Of a stretch of 64,000 nucleotides of DNA, positions 17,467-24,939 are shown piece after piece. The translations under genes were made by a program, and so were the position numbers. Positions within the stretch are counted from its first letter, which is position 1. Every line of letters starts with the position of its first letter. This DNA is from Leeuwenhoekiella palythoae. GTDB taxonomy: Bacteria > Bacteroidota > Bacteroidia > Flavobacteriales > Flavobacteriaceae. The notes under the pieces are model-generated. The model ran no database searches, was not told the DNA's origin, and saw only the letters and a program-made list of their open reading frames with translations. The stretch covers positions 62,001-126,000 of the forward strand of contig NZ_FQXT01000003.1 of NCBI RefSeq assembly GCF_900130045.1. The letters are read 5' to 3'.

Positions 17467-18491
17467 TGAAAAACTTAAACCTCTGGAATAAATTTGTTTT
17501 TCTCATTAACAGTGTCTTTGCGTTACTTCTTCTAGTAGGTTATTTACTTCCGTATTATCCACCAAAGATTTTTCCACCTATAGCAGTGCTTACACTCATT
17601 ATACCGGTGCTTATTGCCGTTAATTTAGCTTTTGCAGTATATTGGTTGCTGCTTTTTAAAAGACAAATGCTACTGTCTATTTTGGTTTTGGGATTGTGGA
17701 TGTTGCATAACACCACATTGTATAAAATTGAGTCGGGAACCCTTCCGGCGGAGCTTGAATCTTCAGAACATCAAATCAGTCTTCTAACGTATAATGCGCA
17801 TGTTTTCAGAAGTGAGTCTTTCAGCAGAGATACGATTCAGGCGGGAAACGAAGCACTTGTTTCACAAGCAAATCCTGATATCGTATGCTATCAGGAATTT
17901 TCAAATCACGGCGCACCTGATTTAAATTATCCGTATCACTATTTTGGTGTTAATGCAAATACCCGAAGTAGTCTTCAGGCTATTTATTCAAAGTATAAGA
18001 TAATCAATCAAGGTTCGTTGGATTTTGAAAGTACTTTTAACAATGCCATTTTTGTGGATATTGTAAAAAAGCAAGATACCCTACGTATCTACAATATGCA
18101 TATGCAATCTTTGGCGCTCACACCTGAATTAGGAGCCCTCGAGCAAGAAAATACAAAATCATTGGTTGGACGTCTGGGTAGGGCTTTTAAAAAGCAGGAA
18201 GATCAAGTGGAATTGTTTCTGGAGCATCAAGCAGCTTGCCCTTACAAAAAGATCGTTGCGGGAGATTTTAACAACACCGTTTTCTCGTATACCTATAATA
18301 AGATAAACGGAGAAAAAACCGATGCTTTTGCAGAGCAGGGAAGCGGTTTTGGCCAAACCTTTATTTTTGATATTATACCGCTGCGTATAGATTTTATACT
18401 TTCAGATCCGGAATTTAAGGTGCGTGCATTTGAGAATTTTGACGTGACCTATTCAGATCACTTTCCTATAATGGCTATTTTAGAACTTTAA
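17466..18491 (+). CDS. Membrane-anchored EEP-family phosphohydrolase
   Basis: A 341-residue protein with about three N-terminal transmembrane helices (to about residue 80), then an endonuclease/exonuclease/phosphatase domain: ISLLTYNAHVF, DIVCYQEFSN, MHMQS, AGDFNN and the terminal SDHFPI. The catalytic domain should face the periplasm or the cytoplasm depending on helix count. Substrate (nucleic acid, lipid or phosphoester) is unknown. It is coupled to the second rhomboid gene by a TGATG overlap and runs 12 bases into the convergent WbqC-like gene. Confidence 0.85.
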   Translation: MKNLNLWNKFVFLINSVFALLLLVGYLLPYYPPKIFPPIAVLTLIIPVLIAVNLAFAVYWLLLFKRQMLLSILVLGLWMLHNTTLYKIESGTLPAELESSEHQISLLTYNAHVFRSESFSRDTIQAGNEALVSQANPDIVCYQEFSNHGAPDLNYPYHYFGVNANTRSSLQAIYSKYKIINQGSLDFESTFNNAIFVDIVKKQDTLRIYNMHMQSLALTPELGALEQENTKSLVGRLGRAFKKQEDQVELFLEHQAACPYKKIVAGDFNNTVFSYTYNKINGEKTDAFAEQGSGFGQTFIFDIIPLRIDFILSDPEFKVRAFENFDVTYSDHFPIMAILEL

Positions 18492-19103
18492 GTCCAGACT
18501 TTGAAGATAGGGTAACGCTTCAGGACCTAAGTTAAATATAAGGTCAAGAACCGTCAAATGCGGCGTAAAACCATTTTCTTCACTAAATACCTGACGATAT
18601 TCAGGAATAACTAATCGGTTTTTGCGCTTTGCGTTTGCTAAAAAGCGTAAATCAGTCTGATCATTAAATTCCTTCTTATATTCTGCGGTGGTGGTAAAAT
18701 CTATTTCAATATCAAGCATTTCTAAAATACACGCTATTGTAGCTTTGTTTAGTTCCAGCAGATTCTCATAAGGTGTGTGAAAAATAGGATAAAGATCATC
18801 TTCATAGAATTCAAAAAAGGGAGAAGTACGATAGGCGATAACAATAGAACGCCAGTGTTGACGCTGCCATAAAAAGTTGTTTTCTATCAATGCGTCTGTG
18901 GTCTTTTTATGCCCTTCAGTCTTAGTATGCTTGATTGGGATATTTAAAAGTAGCGTGCCGTTAGAAGTACTTATATACATGCGATTACGATAACTCTGTT
19001 TTTGATAATTGTCGCAAACCTCTAAACGAACCTCAGTTGCTTGTACCAGGGCAGCAGTGGTAATTATATCAGGAAAATAAGTAGGATTCAGAACGATATT
19101 CAT
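18480..19103 (-). CDS. WbqC-like family protein
   Basis: A 207-residue protein with the family's opening NPTYFPDI and middle motif ENNFLWQRQHWRSI. WbqC-like proteins are found in O-antigen clusters but also, as here, outside them; a role in sugar or cysteine-linked chemistry is not established. The ATG at 19103 starts at the conserved beginning. The -7 box TATATTTG lies upstream. The 3' end overlaps the EEP gene by 12 bases. Confidence 0.85.
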   Translation of the reverse strand: MNIVLNPTYFPDIITTAALVQATEVRLEVCDNYQKQSYRNRMYISTSNGTLLLNIPIKHTKTEGHKKTTDALIENNFLWQRQHWRSIVIAYRTSPFFEFYEDDLYPIFHTPYENLLELNKATIACILEMLDIEIDFTTTAEYKKEFNDQTDLRFLANAKRKNRLVIPEYRQVFSEENGFTPHLTVLDLIFNLGPEALPYLQSLDLKF

Positions 19104-19124
19104 TACTGGCAATTTTTATGAGTG

Positions 19125-19132
19125 CAAATATA
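19125..19132 (-). promoter_or_regulatory. Promoter -7 box for the WbqC-like gene
   Basis: CAAATATA on the plus strand is TATATTTG on the minus strand, an exact TAnnTTTG match 21 bases before the ATG. Confidence 0.55.
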
Positions 19133-19313
19133 GACCAATTAATTCTGGTAATTTCTCTGTAATTGTAGGAGTACACGCTATCTTAAAGTAGCTTAATTCT
19201 TACTAATTGAAACCAAAAACCCTTATAGTGTAATTTTTATACTTAACTAATGGAAATTAGATAGTTGAAGAATTAAAATTGTTTTTAAAAGTGTTTTTAA
19301 TCGATAAAAATTG

Positions 19314-19321
19314 TACTTTTG
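19314..19321 (+). promoter_or_regulatory. Promoter -7 box for the hybrid kinase
   Basis: TACTTTTG matches TAnnTTTG; it lies 23 bases before the TTG start. Confidence 0.5.
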
Positions 19322-19344
19322 CCCTGGTTACTTAAATGATGTAA

Positions 19345-21594
19345 TTGAAAAACCTACACCCAACTTTTATATTTGTTGCTTTCTTGTTCTGCTTTAGCAT
19401 TGTACGTCCGGCTATTGTGGCTCATGATGTAGACTCAACTCAAAAGCTTCCTCTCCAGAAGCAGTTGCGTGAGTTGCGTCAACTTAATAAGCAACACGAA
19501 TATGATCGTGTTATTGAAGTTGCATCTACTTTAATTAATCAAGCTTCTAAAAAGGGTGAAAATGGTTTTCTTTTTCACGGTTATAATTATCTCAGTCTTA
19601 CATACGATCAGTTAAGTGATACTATTCCTGCGCTTGATTATGCAGAAAAAGCATTGCATTATGCGAAGCTTTCTAAAAATGATACGCTGATATCTTGGGG
19701 ATTAAACAATCTCGCTGCCAGTTTATCCTATTTTCCAGACCGAAGAAGCGATGCGCTTAAATTGTATAAGGAATCTTTAGTGATTCAGCGTAGGCTTAAT
19801 AGCGATCAATTTAATGATGCGGCTTTAAATATTGCTGAAATTTATAGAGATGAGGAAAACTACACGATGATGTATCCTTATCTTAAAGAGGCTCAAAAAT
19901 CCTATAAATCAGATACTTTAAGGTACGATGATCCTAAGGCTTATCTAGATATTTTATGGGGTGATTACTACAGAGGATTAGACTTTAATAATAAAGCTTT
20001 GAGCTATTATCAAAGTGCTTATGATATTATAGAGCGCTTTGAAATGTCTTATCTGGCCCTTAATTTTTATAACAAATACGCTCAATTTTTAGCTGAAAAT
20101 AATCGGCCCGAAGCAGCGTACGAGGTGCATCAAAAGTACTTTGATTACTATCAGAATAAAGAGCTCACTAAAACCAAAGAGACGGTTCAGCTGGCACAAG
20201 CGCGTTTAGAAGCTGAAGAACTCAGACGAGAGCGCAATGATGCCGAATTAAAACAAGAGATTTTGGATCAAGACCTTAAGCGAAAGAAAACCCAGTCGGT
20301 TTTATTGGGATCGATAATCGGTTTAATGGTGCTCTTTTTAGCGTATCTATTTTATAGCGAGAAATTACGTTTGGGGTTAATTCGCAATCTTAAAGTCAAT
20401 AATAAACACCTTAAGCAGGCTAAAGAAAGTGCCGAAAGGAGTGAACGAGCAAAGACCAAATTCTTTTCCAATTTAAGTCACGAGATGCGAACTCCGCTTT
20501 ATGGTGTTACGGGTATTGTGGCGTTGCTAGAAAAAAGTGAAGCTTTTAAAGAATATAAGGAAGAAATAGGTTCGCTAAAATTTAGTGCAGACCACTTGCT
20601 TGAGATCATAAATGACCTTTTAGACCTTTCAAAGTTAGAAGATGAAAGTTTTAAATTTATTGAGAAGCCTTTCAATCTTAAATTGCTTGCAGAAGAATTG
20701 GCCAATAGTTTTGATCAGAATAGTCTTAAAAATTCTGATTGTAAAATCATTTGTGATGTTGATTCTTCTATTCCAAATTATGTGGTAGGAGATTCACGAC
20801 GTATTTCACAAATACTACTCAATATTCTTGGCAATGCAGTAAAGTTTACGCCGAAGGGTGTTATTGCATTACGCTTGCGCAGTAATCATTTGGCTAATGG
20901 CAAACACGCCATTTATTTTGAAGTAGAGGACAATGGTATTGGAATTCCGGCAGCGATGCACAAATCGATCTTTGATGAATTTAGTCAGATTGATCACGTA
21001 AACACCGTGAATAAAGGAACGGGTCTTGGCCTACCTATCGTACGAAAATTATTGCTCAAAATGGGCTCAGATATTCATCTTGTAAGTGCACCGGGCAAGG
21101 GAAGTACGTTTAGCTTTACCATTACCTTTAAGGAAGCAACGCTTTTAGAAGTTATAGGAAAGCGTAAAAAAGGAGAAGCTGAAGAGGAGGAAGTTTTAAC
21201 CGATTTAACCAATCAGCGTATTCTTATCGTAGATGATAATAAGATCAACCGAATGGTTACGCGCCGTGTTCTAGAAAAGCAAAATGCTCAGGTATTTGAG
21301 GCTCAAAACGGCGAAGAAGCCTTAGAGCGCGTGCGTAAGCATCATTTCGACCTAATATTGATGGATATCAATATGCCGGGTATGAATGGTTATGAAACTA
21401 CAAAAGAGATCAGGGTGTTTGACAAAACCATTCCGATTATTGCGCTTACGGCTGCCGAAGCTAATTATATCAAACAAAAAGCTAAGGAAAGCGGAATGAA
21501 TGACGTGATCACCAAACCGTATAACCTTAGCCAGTTCTCAAAAGTTATAGCAAAAGAGCTCAAAAAAGATAGCTTACTCGGTGCCGGACTTTAA
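19345..21594 (+). CDS. Hybrid sensor histidine kinase with TPR sensor
   Basis: A 749-residue kinase: signal peptide (about 1-26), periplasmic TPR-type helical sensor (about 35-285), coiled coil, transmembrane helix (about 318-337), HisKA with His379 in SHEMRTPL, HATPase_c with GNAVKFTP, DNGIGIP and GTGLGLPIV, and a receiver with Asp674 in LILMDINMPG. No DNA-binding output, so it should pass phosphate to another protein. The start is TTG, right after an ATGATGTAA mini-frame (19336-19344); no in-frame ATG exists that keeps the signal peptide. It ends on the base before the convergent exbD stop. Confidence 0.9.
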   Translation: MKNLHPTFIFVAFLFCFSIVRPAIVAHDVDSTQKLPLQKQLRELRQLNKQHEYDRVIEVASTLINQASKKGENGFLFHGYNYLSLTYDQLSDTIPALDYAEKALHYAKLSKNDTLISWGLNNLAASLSYFPDRRSDALKLYKESLVIQRRLNSDQFNDAALNIAEIYRDEENYTMMYPYLKEAQKSYKSDTLRYDDPKAYLDILWGDYYRGLDFNNKALSYYQSAYDIIERFEMSYLALNFYNKYAQFLAENNRPEAAYEVHQKYFDYYQNKELTKTKETVQLAQARLEAEELRRERNDAELKQEILDQDLKRKKTQSVLLGSIIGLMVLFLAYLFYSEKLRLGLIRNLKVNNKHLKQAKESAERSERAKTKFFSNLSHEMRTPLYGVTGIVALLEKSEAFKEYKEEIGSLKFSADHLLEIINDLLDLSKLEDESFKFIEKPFNLKLLAEELANSFDQNSLKNSDCKIICDVDSSIPNYVVGDSRRISQILLNILGNAVKFTPKGVIALRLRSNHLANGKHAIYFEVEDNGIGIPAAMHKSIFDEFSQIDHVNTVNKGTGLGLPIVRKLLLKMGSDIHLVSAPGKGSTFSFTITFKEATLLEVIGKRKKGEAEEEEVLTDLTNQRILIVDDNKINRMVTRRVLEKQNAQVFEAQNGEEALERVRKHHFDLILMDINMPGMNGYETTKEIRVFDKTIPIIALTAAEANYIKQKAKESGMNDVITKPYNLSQFSKVIAKELKKDSLLGAGL

Positions 21595-22107
21595 CTACTT
21601 GGTTGCTTCAGAAAGTTGAAGAGGATAATGCTTCAGCACGAGCTTACGCTCAATTGCATTCAAATCACTAAAATTTTTACTGAATTTTTCTAGACTGTAC
21701 TGCGTTCGCATGTGTAAGTAGGCCGCTTTAATTTCATCCATTATTGATACATAATCTTTATAGGAATTGGTACGAGAAACCTCAAGCCGAATTACCGCCT
21801 CTGCTGGATTTTCTGGAGCGATCGTACTACCGCTTTGGTTTCCAACGAAATCAATAAGTTGATTTGCGAGTTCTTCTTTAGACGAAATTTTATTTTGAAT
21901 TAAGCAGGTACCCTGATCGTTTAAGTGAATTTCAAAAATGTTTCGCTCTAGCAGTTTGGTTGCGCAGTCTTCGGTCTTACAATCTTCCGGTAGCGTTTGA
22001 TCAAGACCTTGATCCGTATTGATGGTCGTGGTGGTAAGAAAAAAAATGAGCATTAAAAAGGCAATATCTGCCATTGATCCTGCATGAATGGAAGTAGAAT
22101 TTCGCAT
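21595..22107 (-). CDS. ExbD/TolR family biopolymer transport protein
   Basis: A 170-residue protein with a very short cytoplasmic N terminus, one transmembrane helix holding the proton-binding Asp14 (GSMADIAFLMLIFF), and a periplasmic domain. It is a part of ExbB-ExbD motors energising outer-membrane transport. No exbB or tonB is nearby, so it must pair with a motor encoded elsewhere. It has a two-cysteine insert (PEDCKTEDCATK) soon after the membrane helix. A hairpin-forming repeat sits just before the ATG. Confidence 0.86.
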   Translation of the reverse strand: MRNSTSIHAGSMADIAFLMLIFFLTTTTINTDQGLDQTLPEDCKTEDCATKLLERNIFEIHLNDQGTCLIQNKISSKEELANQLIDFVGNQSGSTIAPENPAEAVIRLEVSRTNSYKDYVSIMDEIKAAYLHMRTQYSLEKFSKNFSDLNAIERKLVLKHYPLQLSEATK

Positions 22108-22110
22108 AAT

Positions 22111-22144
22111 GATAAGTTTTTAAGTGAATATTTGAAAACTTATC
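22111..22144 (-). promoter_or_regulatory. Inverted repeat in the exbD leader
   Basis: GATAAGTTTT (22111-22120) and AAAACTTATC (22135-22144) are perfect 10-base arms around 14 bases, ending 3 bases before the exbD start on the minus strand. In the mRNA this hairpin would cover the ribosome landing site; as DNA it could be an operator. Confidence 0.5.
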
Positions 22145-22243
22145 AATTATTGTGCCTATTTTTTAAAAGGCCATTTACAGATATCAATAGCAGAGACTTA
22201 CTTTAGAATAAGCTTCTATTTGTTACGTATGTTTTCTTATCAG

Positions 22244-23533
22244 TTATTCTCTACGTATTTGTCGCTGTATTTTATCAATAGCCTGTTGAATGGATTTCTC
22301 AGGTTCAATCACGTTGTAAGATCCCCAAAAATCAGGATCTCTAAATCCTGAAACCTCATCAGCTAGAATCGTATTGCTCTTAAATTTAGTTTTATTGGTA
22401 ATGTTTTGTGCGCCTAATTCTTCTTCCCAATCGGTTATAAGCATCTCACTTTTTATTCGATACTTGTTATTAAAAAGTTTGCGTTTCCAGTTTACCACAA
22501 ATTCCAACTGTACATTACTATAACTATAATACCATTTACCATCTGTATTGCGATAATCTACCCGATAACTAATTTCGGAAGGATAAACCTTTACACGGTT
22601 GGGTTTTTTCTTTACAAAAAGTTCTGATGCACGTTTGCGATTTTCCACATTCATATTATAGATCGCATTGGTTAGCGCAAATGTTTCTGCTTCAATGTAG
22701 AGTTTGCCATAATATAACGGATCTAATATGTTTTCTTTCTGTTTAAAGTTTACCACATAAACCATTTTGCTATCATTGATAAGTGGTTCGCCAAATGAAA
22801 AGTCGTAATTAGATAAGGTTGCAGGCGTCATAAAATATTCAGGATATTTGATCAGATCGGCATAAAGCGCATTGAGCGGTCCGCCTTGTAATTTAATCGC
22901 CAAGGTATCTAAACGATTGTAATTGGTACTTTTTCGCGCTTTATAGACGCCCACCAAGTCTGAACCTGCATTGGTATATGGGCGTTTTTTAATCGCAACT
23001 ACAGCTTCGGCGAGTGATGCGCTTCGGTTGCGCTTATTGATCGCTTCTCTGTAAAAAGCAGTCATATAGGTTTCGGTATCTAAATAATTTTGATTTCGAT
23101 TTGAAAAAACTTTAGCTACTAAAGTATACGCATCTTTTGGTCGGCTGATGCTGACTTCATCCAATTCAAAGCGTTGTGCGCTCAAAGCTATTTCATTATT
23201 TGTTTTTGCGAGATCTTTTAAGATGACCAAAAGCTTCTTATAACCGGGGTAAGTGATCGCAACTTTTGCGTTGGGCATAGCCTCGTCAAGTTTTAGAGAA
23301 AAATTTCCCTCGCTATTGGTCACGGTGGCAATGTTGGTACCAGCAATTTCAAGATTTACAAAAGGCAACGCGTCTCCGGTTTGTGCATCAACTACTGTCC
23401 CTTTATATTCCACAATTTTCTGTGTATCCTGCGCATAGACTTTTAACCCTAAATAAGGCTGAATTAAAAACATTAGGAGTAGGAGTAAACTCCCTCTGAA
23501 AATGTGATATTTTGTATATCTATAATTTATCAT
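22244..23533 (-). CDS. Secreted protein with carboxypeptidase-like regulatory domain
   Basis: A 429-residue protein with a signal peptide (about 1-35, ending VYAQ), then a CarboxypepD_reg-like beta domain (about 40-120, EYKGTVVDAQTGDALPFVNL...TNSEGNFSLKL), the module also found at the N terminus of SusC-type receptors. The remainder (about 125-429) has long beta-rich stretches and matches the general class of Bacteroidetes outer-membrane-associated proteins with this domain. No TonB box or catalytic motif is visible. Function unknown. Confidence 0.8.
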   Translation of the reverse strand: MINYRYTKYHIFRGSLLLLLMFLIQPYLGLKVYAQDTQKIVEYKGTVVDAQTGDALPFVNLEIAGTNIATVTNSEGNFSLKLDEAMPNAKVAITYPGYKKLLVILKDLAKTNNEIALSAQRFELDEVSISRPKDAYTLVAKVFSNRNQNYLDTETYMTAFYREAINKRNRSASLAEAVVAIKKRPYTNAGSDLVGVYKARKSTNYNRLDTLAIKLQGGPLNALYADLIKYPEYFMTPATLSNYDFSFGEPLINDSKMVYVVNFKQKENILDPLYYGKLYIEAETFALTNAIYNMNVENRKRASELFVKKKPNRVKVYPSEISYRVDYRNTDGKWYYSYSNVQLEFVVNWKRKLFNNKYRIKSEMLITDWEEELGAQNITNKTKFKSNTILADEVSGFRDPDFWGSYNVIEPEKSIQQAIDKIQRQIRRE

Positions 23534-23644
23534 AGCTAAAACTGATTATTTACCCACTGAAGATACGAATAATTACGAATTATTTAAGGATTGAAATGCG
23601 TCTAAAAATGCAGTTGGCACGATTTCTGTTCTTTAGAATAGCTG

Positions 23645-23652
23645 TAACTTTG
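23645..23652 (+). promoter_or_regulatory. Promoter -7 box for the 23716 gene
   Basis: TAACTTTG matches TAnnTTTG. Transcripts would start near 23659, which argues against a TTG start at 23662 and for the ATG at 23716. Confidence 0.52.
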
Positions 23653-23715
23653 TAAATCTATTTGCAACACATTCAGCATAAATACGTATTTAAGAATAAC
23701 AACGTTTTGAACTTG

Positions 23716-24441
23716 ATGAGCAACGAACTTCGCTTTAATACCCCTTTTCGATTAAAATATATTTTGGTCGGTGCGTTTGTATTGTCATTTTCTATGGTTC
23801 AAGCGCAGATAGATAGCCGAAAAGGTTCTTTTAAAATTCCGGCTGTGGTAGATACTGCAGGAACACCCACGCCGGTTCCATTAGATTCAGAAGCTCAACC
23901 AGATATCCCGCTTTCACGAGGTGGTTTAAGTATAGGTCCTGACGGAAAGCTTACCGAGCGCCCGCAACTGCGTGCACCGGAATCTGCCGAATTTTATATG
24001 CTTAAGCGAGAAGATTTTGCTGATAGCGGGCAGCGCTATACAGATATGATGAATGAGCGTGAAGCAAATAGAAAAAGCGATAAATCTGATACACCTGCAC
24101 ATCAATCAGATCAAGATCTGGGAACTTTTCACAGTGGCGCACAGCAAGTGAAAATTGTATGTAGAGATTATCAATTTGTAGATGGGGACCGCGTGGCTGT
24201 ATTAATGAACGACGAAGTTGTTGTTCCTAGTATTTGGTTAACCGAGACCTGGTCTAGTTTTTATCTTCCTTTAAAAAGGGGATTCAACCGAATATCTTTT
24301 AAAGCTTTGAATCAAGGCTCTTCAGGACCCAACACCGCTTCTTTTACGGTCTATGATGATTCAGGAAACGTTATTAGCTCTAACGAATGGAATTTACTGA
24401 CCGGAGTGAAAGCTAACATTATGATCGTTAAGGAAGAGTAA
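23716..24441 (+). CDS. Secreted protein of unknown function
   Basis: A 241-residue protein with a signal peptide (about 1-31, ending MVQAQ), a proline-rich low-complexity middle, and a compact beta-rich C-terminal domain (about 135-241) with VKIVCRDYQFVDGDRVAVL and KRGFNRISFKALNQG. The C-terminal domain looks like a small beta sandwich that may bind ligand or sit at the cell surface. No enzyme motif. Start chosen at ATG 23716. Single gene with its own -7 box and a strong terminator. Confidence 0.75.
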   Translation: MSNELRFNTPFRLKYILVGAFVLSFSMVQAQIDSRKGSFKIPAVVDTAGTPTPVPLDSEAQPDIPLSRGGLSIGPDGKLTERPQLRAPESAEFYMLKREDFADSGQRYTDMMNEREANRKSDKSDTPAHQSDQDLGTFHSGAQQVKIVCRDYQFVDGDRVAVLMNDEVVVPSIWLTETWSSFYLPLKRGFNRISFKALNQGSSGPNTASFTVYDDSGNVISSNEWNLLTGVKANIMIVKEE

Positions 24442-24460
24442 GCGATTGAAAAATATATTA

Positions 24461-24493
24461 AAAAAGCGAGTCTCAAGATAGACTCGCTTTTTT
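24461..24493. terminator. Bidirectional terminator 24461-24493
   Basis: Stem GCGAGTCT/AGACTCGC (24466-24473 with 24480-24487), loop CAAGAT, A5 left and T6 right, between convergent genes. Confidence 0.88.
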
Positions 24494-24498
24494 CAATT

Positions 24499-24765
24499 TT
24501 ATAATTCTCCTTTCTGCTCCTCGAGGTTGTTGTTTCTGGAACCTCCTTGACTGTACAATTTGTTTTCCTCGTCCTTCATATTTGAACGGTCTTCTCCGGT
24601 TGGGATATCCAGATCTTTGCCGGTAAAATCTACAGGTTTTTCACGATCGCGTAGCTGCTCATCAACACCGCCATCTTTATGTAGATTTTTTTGATTCAAA
24701 AGATCTAAATCTTCTTTGGTAAGATCTGCATTATAATCTGTTTTACTTTTTTCTTTAGTACTCAT
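24499..24765 (-). CDS. Small hydrophilic, probably disordered protein
   Basis: An 88-residue protein made almost entirely of charged and polar residues (MSTKEKSKTDYNADLTKEDL...), no cysteine, no tryptophan and few hydrophobics, suggesting disorder in the cytoplasm; such proteins are often stress-related in this group, but that is a guess. The ATG at 24765 is preferred to a TTG three codons upstream. A palindrome TAGAATTT-AA-AAATTCTA (24781-24798) lies in its leader. Confidence 0.65.
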   Translation of the reverse strand: MSTKEKSKTDYNADLTKEDLDLLNQKNLHKDGGVDEQLRDREKPVDFTGKDLDIPTGEDRSNMKDEENKLYSQGGSRNNNLEEQKGEL

Positions 24766-24939
24766 AGTTTTCAATTTTTCTAGAATTTAAAAATTCTAAA
24801 ACGTTATCAAATTGGTTTTAACTGCTTCTACTGAAAACTATAACAAGGTTTTAATACTTGTAGGTACGGTCAACACTGGTATTAATAGTATTTTAGCTTT
24901 TTGAAGCTAAAACAATTTAGCCCAAGTATTTCCCACTTT

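Noticed and set aside
19104-19344. Possible short gene between the WbqC-like gene and the hybrid kinase
   Set aside because: Frames are under 20 codons and the region is explained by two divergent promoters.
24781-24798. Palindrome TAGAATTT-AA-AAATTCTA as an operator
   Set aside because: It is pure AT-rich sequence apart from two G/C pairs and occurs only once, so chance is likely.
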